This document shows, piece by piece, positions 29,816 through 41,653 of a stretch of DNA of 64,000 nt. The stretch spans positions 20,852,458 through 20,916,457 of the forward strand of contig OZ020585.1 in NCBI GenBank assembly GCA_963971535.1, written 5' to 3'. Under the pieces are notes generated by a model. It searched no databases. It was not told the DNA's origin and was given only the letters and a program-made list of their open reading frames with translations. Numbering within the stretch: the first letter of the stretch is position 1; the number at the start of each line of letters is the position of its first letter. This stretch comes from Notolepis coatsorum (taxonomy: Eukaryota; Chordata; Actinopteri; Aulopiformes; Paralepididae). The position numbers and the translations under genes are program-made.

Positions 29816-30481
29816 CGTAGCGCAGTAATCAGTAAACCGTGTATCATTCCCCAAATAAATGCACGTCTTCAGTAGTTGTTTTATTTAGCAGAAAAGCGAC
29901 AAGGGGGACTGCCTCTCGCTAGGGACACGCACAGATAACACTTTTTCACTGCTGATACAGAGTCCTAAACTTTCAGTGGTCAAAGTTCTAAATAGTTTAA
30001 AAACAAGGTCAGTATAGGATACTGCCACAGCGACCGATGGTGCTCGCTGGGCTGGACAGTGTTCCAGATTATCGAATGGTGACCGGGGTTGACTCTGCAG
30101 TCTATTCCTGAGACTGCCGTTTAGTTCCCACTTTACTCAACTCTTCTACATGGTGAGTAAGATGTCCTGTGTGTGTGTGTGCCTGTGTATCAGGGGTTCC
30201 TGAAACAAGATACCACCTCTTCTCCAACGCTAACATCCCAATGACACAAAACTGAGCTTCACGTAGCAGTAATAATGACATAGCTGGGGTTCTGCGTAGC
30301 TGTATGAGGTGAAGTGGGTATACGGTATTAAGCGCACAGAACTCTCCGAGCAGACTGTTGAATTCTACCAATCCTGTCTGTACACCTTCCAAGTTACCGT
30401 CGTCGTCCTCATCCATTCATTGATTCATCTTCTTCATGTGACCAGTTAGATGACCTAACTTAGCCTTCCTTTTATTAATGG
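29816..30481. other. intergenic, no gene seen
   Basis: No feature was recognised between the tandem repeat and the LTR-like copy. Confidence 0.4.
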
Positions 30482-30727
30482 TGTTAAAGTTATGTGATGT
30501 ATACGATTGCATGTAACTGTCTAACTGTTTCCACAAGAGGGTGCTATAGGCGGAGCTATTGACGCTGGCGCCAGGTAAGAGGGTATTTAAGGGATTGTTC
30601 CCTCCCTCTCTGTCTCTTCCCACCTACCTCCCACAGAGAGAAGGTCTCATGTACTGTGTACCAATGTGATAATAAACTACGCCGATTAAAGGCTGAAGTG
30701 AGAGGACCTTGTCGTCATGATTATACA
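30482..30727 (+). mobile_element. LTR-like repeat, copy 1 (end approximate)
   Basis: Starts TGTTAAAG. It carries a TATA-like TATTTAA (30584-30590) and AATAAA (30671-30676). It shares GGGATTGTTCCCTCCC and GCTATAGGCG with the solo LTR at 62256-62530. No target duplication was found, so the 3' boundary is uncertain. Confidence 0.6.
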
Positions 30728-31187
30728 AATTACTTACTCGTGAGTAGTACGTCCGTTGATAAAGAAAAGCAATGTCCACAGCCGCTCCAGTGCAAAGTAA
30801 AGATATCCAAATGGTTTATTTGCAAATTCTTTCTTTACAGAAGTGGTCCTAAATCTACTTTCCTAAATATTCCTGTCACTACTACAAATACTACTACAAG
30901 TGGCTCCTACTAGCTACAAGTACTAATACAAGCTACAAGTACTACTACAAGGTAAGAAAACTGTATTTTTCCCAGTCTCCAAAATCACAGCCGACTCGAC
31001 ACATGAAAATTCCTTCGTAATGTGAAAGCCGTAAATCCACTTGCTGGCTTCTGGCTTCAGTCCATTGTTGAGTCCATCCGTTCGGTCCTGTTCAGTCTGG
31101 TCGAAGATGCAAAACTGCCGTTCGGCTATGACATCATACGGTGACATCACAAAGATTCCATAACTTTCTATCATGACGTCATACTGT

Positions 31188-31345
31188 GGTTCTAGAATGT
31201 TTTATGTTCTAGAAAGGTCTATTATGACATCACCACAAACGTTCCAGAATGTTGTATGTTCCAGTAAGGTCTATTACAACATCACCACAAACGTTCTAGA
31301 AGGTTCTATGTTCTAGAATGCTCTATTATGACAAATACGACGGTT
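31188..31345 (+). repeat. three-unit tandem repeat of about 52-64 bp
   Basis: The unit contains GTTCTAGAATGTTTTATGTT, then CTAGAAAGGTCTATTATGAC, then ATCACCACAAAC. Three diverged copies are present. Confidence 0.8.
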
Positions 31346-31504
31346 CAATGACTTTATCTAAATCCAATCAATATTAAACATTCATATAATACAATAACCT
31401 AAATACACATACTAACTGCATACAGTTAGTATGTGTGTAGGGGGAAAGTTACACAATGCTTGAATAACACTTTCTTGGCAAGCACTGCATTTGATTACAA
31501 CATT

Positions 31505-32135
31505 CGATCGGGAGGTAGAGCAGTCATCTGGTAATCGGAAGGGTCCTGGTTTGACTCCTCTGGCAGCCCGTCGAAGTCCTTGACACTTCAAGTCCCCATG
31601 AAACGGCTAGCAGAATTCTATTTGATTCCACATATTTATGTGTTTCCTGTAAAAACAGGAAGCTAGGGAGAGACTTGTCATGGATATTGATTGCCATTTA
31701 TAGTAGCCAAGCCAATAGTGCTGAATGTGCATTACGGTTGACCCATCAGCTAGCAAGCTAATGTTAGCAACATAGGTTAGCAACATAAATAATGTTAGCT
31801 AGCAAGCTAACATTGAACATTTGTTCAATTTAGTTAAAGAGGCAGAGTGCTGGCTCAGTTACAATGTGCTGTAAATGTCATTCTAGAAAGCATTTCATTT
31901 GATGCAAATTTAGTATACACCCCGGTCCCCTGTGTGCTGGATGACTCATCAAATATTTTTTTTTCGTTTTCCAGGAAATGACAAACAATCTATTTAGATT
32001 TCATGGGGCATTTAACAAGACACTTAACCCGATGAGCAGGTTGGCACCTTGCACTCTTGTGAGTGAATGGATGAATGTGAGGCATAAGTTGTAAAGCGCT
32101 TTTGGATAAAAGTGTTACAGTCCATTTACCATCTG
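31505..32135 (+). mobile_element. SINE family 2 copy split by a MITE-like insertion
   Basis: The head fragment 31505-31592 (GGGAGGTAGAGCAGTCATCT) and the tail fragment 32014-32135 (AAGACACTTAACCCGATGAG ... GTAAAGCGCTTTTGGATAAAA) are parts of one SINE. About 420 bp of foreign sequence lies between them. Confidence 0.75.
31593..32008. mobile_element. MITE-like element inside the SINE
   Basis: Inverted termini CCCCATGAAA (31594-31603) and TTTCATGGGG (31999-32008). GACACTT occurs just outside both ends (31582-31588 and 32019-32025). The interior has repeated GTTAGC/GCTAAC words. The superfamily is not known. Confidence 0.6.
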
Positions 32136-32361
32136 AATCCTATTGCTTTCCGGTCATATAGTTAGACTACCAGTATGCCGGTTGCCCGGTACCCTGTGTG
32201 GGCGATAAATACCTGTCTTCTCATAAGGATATGTGTCTTTGTCCCCTCCCCTTTGTAAACCACATTTTATGTGGTGTGTGCCCCCCCCCCCCCCTGTATA
32301 TAAGTGGCCCCTGAGCCAAGGGTTCGGTCTCTTACTTCCGGGTCTCTTAGCTAGTAGCCTG

Positions 32362-32606
32362 CACTGTAAGAAAAAAAAGCTGCAAGAAAACGATAAATGT
32401 CTGGCATCCATGGTTTCCAAATACTTACTGTCAAATTACAATAAAATCAAATACATTTACAGATTACAACCTTTATTTATTAATATTTTGATAAAAGGTC
32501 ATTTACTGTATTTTTATGGCATTTACACTTAAAGTAGAAAAACAAAAGTAATCTGTAAAATAATACAGTGAATTTCCCGTGAAAAAAACCTTTATTTTTT
32601 ACAGTG
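32362..32606. mobile_element. MITE with CACTGTAA...TTACAGTG termini
   Basis: CACTGTAAGAAAAAAAA at the left and TTTTTTACAGTG at the right, 245 bp, AT-rich interior. This is a common fish MITE type. No target duplication was confirmed. Confidence 0.6.
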
Positions 32607-32904
32607 TGGATGAGAGCCATTCAGCCATTCTCTCTGACTATTTTGTACGTATTGATCATTCTGAGTTAATAAATCGCATATTAACCGGATCCATTAGACT
32701 GAGTAGGCCTACGTTATTACACGTTCCCCACACCTGCCTATAGGCAATGTTTGACGACGGACCTTATCTTATACTGCTAGTGTCTTGTGCTTGGTATCTA
32801 ACTATGATAACTCCAGTTTGAACATTGCGTTCTGTGTTCTCTGTTCTTTCTCGTTTTCACAGAGCCTGTTTTATCTCCTATTCAAAAAGGATTCATCACC
32901 CCCT

Positions 32905-33180
32905 GAGCGACAGTGGCTCAGGAGGTAGAGCGGTCGCCTGGTCATTGGAAGGTTCCCAGTTCGATTCCGACTCGTCCTGGGGCGGTGTGTCGTTGTCTCC
33001 TTGTACAAGACACTTAACCCCTAACTGCTCCCGACGAGCAGGTTGGCACCTTGCATGGTCGCCTCCGTCGTCGGTGTGTGAACGTGTGAGTGAATGGGAC
33101 GAATGTGAGGCACAAGTTGTGAAGAGCTTTGGATAAAAGCCGTGAAATAAATACAGTCCATTTACCATTTGACCATTTAC
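32905..33180 (+). mobile_element. SINE family 2 copy
   Basis: GAGGTAGAGCGGTCGCCTGG head with B box GTTCGATTCC (32959-32968), AAGACACTTAACCCCTAACTG, tail CAGTCCATTTACCATTTGAC. It is full-length or nearly so. Confidence 0.85.
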
Positions 33181-33838
33181 CACGGAGGATGTTATGCTTG
33201 AGTGCACATGGCTTCAGTTAAAAGAAAGTCAAACACATACAAACACACCCCTGGCGTTCCTCACTCGCACACACAACAAACTACAAACATACTGTGCTTA
33301 ATAAACACACACAGAGTAAAAGCGGTTACAGGATAGCGCGAAGCCCCTCCTCCTCCCCCCTGCTCTCATTACCCCTCTTCTGACTCCTCCCTCTTCCGTC
33401 TCCGTTTATAATCTGACCTCATGTCTCCCTGTCTCCCTTCTTCTTGACCTCTGCATCAGCTGATCAGTCTGAAATAGCTCTGCAGCGTGAAGGGGGGTGG
33501 GGGGGGTGGGGGGGTCTGTCTGACTACAAACCACTGGTAATCAACAGTGTGCGCTGCTTGTCACTGCGCTGAGACTGTCCCTAATGCACAGAGTGATGCA
33601 GACATCATACAGGCATGTCTCCACCACCGCCACCACCCACCACGCGTATAGTTTCCATCATCCAACTTGGGTTGCCTTATAAAACCTGATCCCATGAGAG
33701 GGTTCTGCGTTGTACGTCGGCGAGGCCAGCATTGGATCTCGCCAGTCATATGTTTTTTGTTGATCAACATTTTACAAGCAGGGCTGTGGGGGAATTCATT
33801 GACATTTTGACATTTACTGGGGCCAGTTTCTAATTGCA
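33181..33838. other. intergenic, no gene seen
   Basis: Contains a G-rich run at 33492-33514. Nothing else was recognised. Confidence 0.4.
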
Positions 33839-34024
33839 GGTCAAGATAAGAGTTATGAAAGGTCAAGATAGAGTTATGAGATGTCAAGATAGAGTTATGA
33901 GAGGTCAAGATAGAGTTATGAGAGGTCAAGATAGAGTTATGAAAGGTCAAGATAGAGTTATGAGAGGTCAAGATAGAGTTATGAGAGGTCAAGATAGAGT
34001 TATGAAATGTCAAGATAGAGGTTA
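33839..34024 (+). repeat. 21-bp minisatellite, about 9 units
   Basis: Unit GTCAAGATAGAGTTATGAGA(G) with small variants (GAAAG, GAGAT). Confidence 0.93.
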
Positions 34025-34107
34025 AGATCATTACAAAAAGCATATTTTCAACAAGTCAAACTTCTCAAAAACATACATTTTGGATTGTGCCTTAAAATCT
34101 CAAATAA

Positions 34108-34192
34108 CATGTGAGGCATAAATTGTGAGGCATAAGTTGTAAAGTGCTTGGGATAAAATTGCTATATAAATGCAGTCCATTTGCCATTTAGG
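34108..34192 (+). repeat. SINE family 2 tail fragment
   Basis: GTGAGGCATAAGTTGTAAAG, then GCTATATAAATGCAGTCCAT. Only the 3' end is present. The GTGAGGCATAA segment is duplicated. Confidence 0.8.
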
Positions 34193-34806
34193 AAAGCTGA
34201 GAGGACAGAGAAGCAGAGACACGTGAGAGAAGAGGCTGAGAGGCTCGATCACAAGGGTCCCAACCACCACACCATTGACAGAACAAACGTTTTTATAACT
34301 CGCCTTTCTTTCAATTCATAGCATATGCTGGCCTGGGCACAGAGCCCATTATAGCCTAGCAGACAGATGCTGACAAGTCCCCAGAGGTTATATCAAGCCT
34401 GCTGATCTAGGATTACTGGACACAACCCCCTCCATGGCCACTTATTACCATCTCGATGAGGCAAGCTGATCCTAGATGACCATTATCAGCTGCATAAAAT
34501 CTATATCTTGGGCCTGTATTTATAAATCTTATAAAAGCTGATCTGAGACAAGTATATGTGGCCACGTGACTTGAGAACTGATCCTAAATCAGTACTCCTA
34601 TTCTTAGAAGTGTGATAAACATGGGCCCCTGGAGTGGAGCTAATCACAACCATCCCTGACCCCCCCCCCCCCAATCTGACCCAGTTAGTCTGTAGGAAAC
34701 AATAGACACATGGGTGACTGGCTGGTGGTGTGAGGAAGGTAGCTGGTCTCATGACATACAGTAACATGCAGCATCTTAATCCCTTTAGCTATGTTTCCAA
34801 GCATAT
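34193..34806. other. intergenic, no gene seen
   Basis: No feature was recognised before the CA tract. Confidence 0.4.
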
Positions 34807-34808
34807 AT

Positions 34809-35080
<272 letters not shown>

Positions 35081-35112
35081 TGCCCACAATACAGTAGAAT
35101 AGTAGTAGGCCT

Positions 35113-35290
35113 ACTTTACATGATGTGATATTTATGATGTGTACTTTACATGATGTGTACTTTATATGATGTGTACTTTATATGATATTTATGATGTGTA
35201 CTTTATATGATGTGATATTTATGATGTGTACTTTATATGATGTGATATTTATCATGTGTACTTTACATGATGTGATCTTTATCATGTGGT
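35113..35290 (+). repeat. ATGATGTGTACTTTA tandem repeat
   Basis: Imperfect units built of GATATTTATGATGTGTACTT; about six are seen. They precede a LINE tail. Confidence 0.8.
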
Positions 35291-35364
35291 CTTCTTATTG
35301 CTGCTTTGTTGTTGTTTTGTATTGTGTTTTAATCGTGTGGTTTGTATCATGGCGTGTGCTGCTG

Positions 35365-35441
35365 TTTTCTTGGCCAGGTCACCCTTGTGAAAGAGATCCT
35401 TGATCTCAATGGACTAAATACTAGGTTAAATAAAGGTTATT
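35365..35441 (+). repeat. LINE Y-type tail
   Basis: GTGAAAGAGATCCTTGATCT then AATGGACTAAATACTAGG and TTAAATAAAGG, similar to the tail at 9485-9550. Confidence 0.7.
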
Positions 35442-36103
35442 TTAACTGATTTCTACACTTGTTAGGTACATTCCACCCCTGACCCTTAATCCTAAAATTA
35501 ACCAAACTATGCTTCCAGTCTTAACACTATAAGCTCTCTTTCTTAAAGCGACAGCTGAAAAAATATACTTGCCTTGGACATAATTCTTCATCTTTTCTCC
35601 TTCCTTTTTTAAAGTAGGACACAGGTCCTCACAGACACCGGTTCAAACACTGGTGTACACCAAGGATTTACACTTTTACTTTTACAAAGTATTACAAACA
35701 TTTGCATTTTTACAGTATGGTATGAAAGATGCACTGGAAATAGAAGTTACGGTACAATAACATCCATCTACTGTCCTTCAGGAACTCAGTTTGCAAGGCC
35801 ACCATACATTAAAATACTAGTAGTAGGCCTACATGTCAGACAACAGTAGGCAACATAAACAACATTCACCAGTTCAGTCATCATTCCAGTCAGTCTTTCT
35901 GTGTGTCAAAGTTGCAACACATTTTGCTGTCTAATATACTGTAGTAGTAGTGGCTGCTCGACAATGAGCCAGTTGATCAAAATGATGTGGGTCCCCCCTC
36001 AGTTACATACAAGCTGAAAGCTGCTGTCAATCATATTAAGCCATAGAAGATAAGACAAGTCTGATTTTAAAACGTTAATATTATATAGCAAGTATACATT
36101 GAT
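35442..36103. other. intergenic, no gene seen
   Basis: No feature was recognised. Confidence 0.4.
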
Positions 36104-36398
36104 AACGTTAGGTTATGACTATAACCAAGTTCTGTTAGTTAGGGGCGATGCTTGGCATCGCTACTGCACTATCTCGCGTACGTGCACGCGTACTGAATAA
36201 ACCACAAATGTACCTCTAATACCAGTATTAGTCTGACCACACCCCTCATCAGCTTACCTTCATAAGCAGGTGTGTGGTCACCTGCTCTCCTCCTTCCCAA
36301 GCTTTCACCACAAGGTGAGGACAAGGGCTGCAGCGGCCGTCCGATGCCAAGCATCGCCCCTAACTAACAGAACTTGGTTATAGTCATAACCTAACGTT
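36104..36398. mobile_element. 295-bp inverted-repeat element at the left edge of the block
   Basis: Its own arms (AACGTTAGGTTATGACTATA at 36104 and the reverse complement ending at 36398) pair over about 57 bp. Its interior 36146-36318 is also the near-identical reverse complement of 41228-41400. It looks like a small MITE relative of the larger block. Confidence 0.75.
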
Positions 36399-36925
36399 CT
36401 GTATCGTTAGTGGCTTAGCTTGGCATCGCTACTGCACAAGGGAGGCCAAGCGGAGCCACTTGGCTGACAAATACACCCCGCTGACAGCCCCCCAAAACCA
36501 TCAGAACAGGGAGGGCCGAGCCCCCCCGACCCCCCCTAATGGAGGGTAGCCCCCCTATTAGGGACGTCACGGGAGGGCGACGGACCCGACCGTGCGAAGA
36601 GGCACTCAAGCAACTCAACGCACAGGGTGAGCAGACCGTGGCTTGACCCCACGACTACACACACGCACAACCCGCATGCCACCCGGGAACGAACGGAGGA
36701 ACAACCTCGTTACTGCCCCCAGAATCACGGGGTCAAGGGCAAACCCAACCCCGTGGCAAGGCCGTAGCAGCGGAGCACGAAGGAAGACCCAGACCCACCA
36801 AAAGGACTGGACTCCCTAGAATGGGGGCCCGGAGAAGTCCATGATGCCAGCATCAAGACCCCACCAGGTGGGCACGTAGTGCCCCGCCCCCCACATCGCC
36901 AGCGTATTCGGACAAAGGCCCCTCA

Positions 36926-37029
36926 GTTACTGCACCTGGTATTCCCAGGCGGAACCAACCAGGCCAGAACCTGCCCAGCTTCCGAGATCGGACGAGATCG
37001 GGCGTGTTCAGGTCGGTATGGCCGTAAGC
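36926..37029 (-). pseudogene. 5S rRNA-derived segment 1 (internally deleted)
   Basis: In reverse complement it starts GCTTACGGCCATACC, keeps CGATCTCGTCCGATCTCGGA, and ends CTGGGAATACCAGGTGCAGT, as in vertebrate 5S rRNA. About 16-18 bases are missing around the box C element (the GGGAGACC part). It is 104 nt against 120. A further 5S 5'-end scrap, ATGGCCGTAAGC, lies at 37097-37108. Confidence 0.85.
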
Positions 37030-37688
37030 TGAGCAGGCCCCGTCCCCCCAATAGTACACCGCCTGGCACACTGACCCTGCAGAACAGGCAGTCAGCATGG
37101 CCGTAAGCACACAAAAAAGGTTAACCAACGGAAGCAGGCAGCGCACCGGGGAAAAACCAGGCAACAGGCTGTTAACCCTAGCCTGGAGACTGCGGACGAG
37201 ACAGGCGCCAGAGGGGACAGCTGAACACAGCCGCCCCGGCGGAAGGAGCGTAAGCTGGCGGTGTTGCATGACCAAGCCTCCATTTAACCACCCCCACCCA
37301 GAGGGGTCGAGGCAGAGAAGGCTGACACGATTGGCAGACGTCATGAACGTGCAGGGGCACCCTCAAACGGTGAACCCGGGAGTTGACACTGCTCCAACAC
37401 ACCAGGGAATCAACCACCTCGGTGTTACCCAATGCGGTGGTTGTTCCTATAACCCCTCAAGAAAAAACTCCAAAACACACCTGCGGGTATACACCGGCTA
37501 TACCGCAGTACAAGTGTCTCAGTTTCCAAAAAGGGTTAACCCAGGCCTACGGGTCGCAAACATCACTTCGGACCGGGCCTGGCGGTACGGGAAGCACAGG
37601 GTCACCAGAGGAGGTCAAAAAACCACCCCCACAGGCCCCTCTTCGCCATGCGTGAGAGAGGAGCGAAAAATAATGGAGAACCAGCCCC

Positions 37689-37808
37689 TAAGCACACCGT
37701 ACCTGGTATTCCCCGGCGGTCTCCCAACCAAGTACTAACCAGGACCAACCTGTGTAGCGGCCGAGATCCGACGAGATCGAGCGCGTACAGAATGGCATGG
37801 CTGTAAGC
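37689..37808 (-). pseudogene. 5S rRNA-derived segment 2 (full length, diverged)
   Basis: About 120 nt. In reverse complement it has GCTTACAGCCATGCC at the start, TCTCGTCGGATCTCGG in the middle, TTAGTACTTGGTTGGGAGAC and CGGGGAATACCAGGT at the end. Box C (GGTTGGGAGACCGCCGGG) is mostly kept and box A is degraded. It is unlikely to be a functional 5S gene, but it could retain weak Pol III promoter activity. Confidence 0.85.
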
Positions 37809-40800
37809 CATGACGACAGTGCTGAGTAAAAACATACCCAACCAGGGTCTCCATAGCGCTTAACCCTGTGACACCCAGACCGACCTGGCATTTTTCCCCC
37901 TGAAAAAAGCCCAAGTCCCTCAGGGTACCAGAACAGCAGATCTGCATCCCCGGCGGACAACGGGTTCAACTGATCTGGACCAGCGTGACCAGAACCAGTC
38001 CCGTGCCCTAACCACGCCGACATGCCTACTCCAGGAGAAGGGCAGATATGCGTGTTGATCTTAACATGAAAAGAAGGCGCCACCCAGACGTTCGGACGAA
38101 CCGCGCCTGGTGGCCCACCCCAAGGGCGTGAGACCCCACTACATATGTTCAGATCCATCCCGTCGTCATCCCCCAGACATGAACGAGAATCCGTCGACAA
38201 CCCACCCAGGTCATGGGATGTGGTCGTCGGAAGAGGAAAAACCCCCATCTCAGTTGCTTTATAAAAACGCTGTTTCAACCACAAGCAACCAAGGCGTGCC
38301 AGTCAATCGCCTGTTTACAGCGAGCTAGCACTATACGTGCGTCGGGACACACCCCCATCAATGAACAGGCTATTTAGACCTGTCATTGAATCCCCAAGGC
38401 GCCCAGGGGAACGACAAGAGGGGTGTGACACTCCCTAACTCCAACACTTCTGGAATAGAAAGAAGGAAGCATCAACAGTATGTATCCCAGTCTACACAGC
38501 CGGGGTAAAAAATGTTCACATTTTTACATCCCACCACCCTCCCATAGGAAAGAGACGGGGATCCCCAGAGAGACTTCCCACGCGAGCTGTACAGATTGAA
38601 AAGAATATATTGCACCTCGAGCCATGTAAAAAACTGGTTTTAGGGCCTCCGGGGAAGAGGCACTGAACCCATACACACTCAATAAACGAATTGAATCGAA
38701 TATACATACAATAGAAAAGGACCCTTCTAGAGGGTCCACTCACTTTGACAATCTGAGGAGGAAGGCTCTGTACTCTGATGGAGGCTTCCTCACATGGAAG
38801 AAGGAGTCCGAACTCACAGAAGGCCTGAATAGGCGCTTGGTGAGGAGGAGCCCTGACCACCCCCCCTGAAAACAGATCCATCACATGGACCTGAACAGCA
38901 CACGGAAGTCCTACCAACAGAGACGCGCACGGTGACGTACTCTATGGCGGGGGAATTCCTGCGGTGCACACGCCCAATATACCAGGCCGTGGGACCAGGA
39001 ACTCCCTCCCCCCCCCCCCCCCCCCCCCCCCCGTAACGTGCCGAACCGCCACGTGACGGGAACCTTGAAGGACAGGGGGTGTACCCCTGACCGACAGAAC
39101 AATGGGGAGAGGAAAGGTTACCAGTTCACCCCTTTACGACCCCACACCCATGATACGACGTAACGACAAAAAGAGAATATGACACAGTCATAGTCAGCTC
39201 TATGAAGCGTTTCACAGCTCCACACAGCGCATGAGCTAACCTGCTATCTGATTTTTACTAAGGAAAAACACAGAATAGAGAAGGCTCTAAGAACCCCGGT
39301 CCAACATACACATGTGCTTCTGTGGCCAGTACAACCCAGTTGTAGGTCACATGACACACACAACCCATCATCACCTACAAAAAATGGCAAAAAACACTCA
39401 ACAGAGGAACGCCGTTTTTTTCACAATGAGAGAATACATCATTCTTGATTAGTATCGACCACAGGCCTTGCTAAGCACACATGACAGCAACCAAACCAAT
39501 TTCCCTTTAGGAAATAAGTTTCTCCAGCAGATTTAGCACAACCTCAGCAATCAAGCTAAGAGTTACATCGTATCCCTACCACACAAAAGACACAATTAAT
39601 GCACAACATGTCTGATAGGAGGTGATAAAGTCCCCAGGGAACCGGGGGGGGAAACACAATCCTCTTATTTTACCCTCAATACGGCCAGTTAAAACAGGAA
39701 AACCTGTTAATGTGTGAACTCACTGTTCATTGTCATTACAGTCTGAGAAAGAACATTCCTTTACTCACTTGTCACCAAGCATAGCTTCATAGGTTAGTTG
39801 CCTTAGTAGTGAGTACACGGTACACATAAACACCATGATGTTTCTCACACAACAACCAGATCAATACATCACGATCTGCACGGAGAAGCTAACTGCCAGT
39901 GACAAAAACAGCTCACACACAACCCGCAACGTATCCCAAATGCATTGCAACAACACACGTTTTGGGAAAAAACACCGTTATTCACAATACATTTAGCAAA
40001 GTAAAACCAGAAGACGTGTTATGAGGTCTGGTCAACCCCGTACCTACCCGGAACGCAGATCAGCGAAGTGCAGTCACAAGACACCGTAGAACACAGCCGT
40101 CCTGTGTTGTTCGATCCGGGCAGCGTCGCCGCTCCACCAGTCGCTACAGTCCTCTTTGTTGACGCAATCCCCGTCTAGGCTCAGGCAGGGTCGACGAACA
40201 TCCCCTGTCAAGGATGACGTCGTGGTCAAGAGTGTAAAACATGTTAAAATCAAAGCACGTTCAACAGAATAGCATCAAGCTAACGGCTGCTCCAACCGTT
40301 CGGGTGCTATTGCTTCCGCTCGCGAGACGCCGATCTAACGACGCACGCGATCAGAAGCGAGCTCCCGGCGGCGCGCGAGAAGCTAAGCTACCCCGCGCCA
40401 GGCCACTGACCGGCTAACCGTAAGCTATGAACATGTAAACAATGACATAACACTCACCCAGACAGGCCGCCGTTCTGAACCCTCCTCACTTTTTAAGAGA
40501 AAAGAGAAAACAAGACGTCAACACCGCTTCACAACGGTGACATTACCACGTCCGGCGGAATCAGCACAGTACCAACTGGCCTGTATAGCTGACTTTGAAC
40601 ATGAATCTGCCGCTATCGCACATTACATGCACATATCCCCTCGTGAAGGAATACTCTCATTTGGATATGAAAGATGGGGTCTTAACACGGTGACAGAGAG
40701 AATCCACTCGTCCAGAACACACAGGGATCACCAGTGTCAATGGTCGCGGCCCACTAGTTAAAACTATAATGGTCGCCAGACCAAGGCCTTCTGTCGCCTA

Positions 40801-41653
40801 GGCGGCTAAACAAAGGACCCTAGCCTGGGGCCGGTTTCCATAAACTTTGTCAAGTAGCCCCCATAGCACTAACAGACAAGTGGAGCCCGCCAGCAAACAT
40901 TACTCACCCAACCTGGAACGCACCGCTCCTCACAACAGCGGCATGTCCGACAGTTCAGCTGTGGCCTGACAGGTTTCACCCCAACAAACACAGCAAGGAA
41001 CTGCAGTTGAGAAGCATGCAGCGGCGTGCTCCCAATACGAAAACCGGTGGAGGGTTTTTAGAATGATCATCATCTTCTAGACACTCCAGTACGAAGACAA
41101 TATCGCCGTATTTTCTCGAAAATAGTGAGAGAGAAAATAAAGATATGATGTCAACGTATCCTTGTTTCCCAAGCTGTTCCTAATCCAATTTCTTCCATCA
41201 TGGTGTCAAGTGTGGGGATCTACCGAGGCACCTCTTCCTTGTGGTGAAAGCGAGAAGGAGGAGAGCAGGTGACCACACACCTGCTTATGAAGGTAAGCTG
41301 ATGAGGGGTGTGGTCAGACTAATACTGGTATTAGAGGTACATTTGTGGTTTATTCAGTACGCGTGCACGTACGCGAGATAGTGCAGTAGCGATGCCAAGC
41401 TAAGCCACTAACGATACAGAACGAATAGCTATGATGTAATTTTACAACTTCTGTTTCTCGTCACAAAACAATCATATCTAAAGACCTCAAAACCTACTCC
41501 TTTAACCTTGAACTGGAGAGCCTGGACTGGTCAGATGAGCTCAATGGTACACTGGTGAAACATGGCTTGGTTTCAAAACCAAATTTTCAACAATACTAAA
41601 CGACATGGCCCCCCCTAAGAACCATCAGGGTAAAAAATCGCGCTGAGCCGTGG

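Larger units (their letters stand above)
36395..41424. mobile_element. 5-kb block bounded by inverted repeats, unassigned DNA element
   Basis: The left end starts CGTTCTGTATCGTTAGTGGC (36395) and continues CTTAGCTTGGCATCGCTACT. The right end is its reverse complement, ending at 41424. No transposase or other long coding frame was recognised. The first 2 kb are GC-richer than the flanks, and there is a C homopolymer at 39003-39032. It carries two 5S rRNA-derived segments. The superfamily is unknown; a non-autonomous or gene-capturing DNA transposon is the best guess. Confidence 0.6.

Noticed and set aside
37097-37738. 213-codon open frame in the inverted-repeat block
   Set aside because: Overlaps 5S-derived segments, shows no domain and has shadow frames on the other strand; probably chance in GC-rich sequence.
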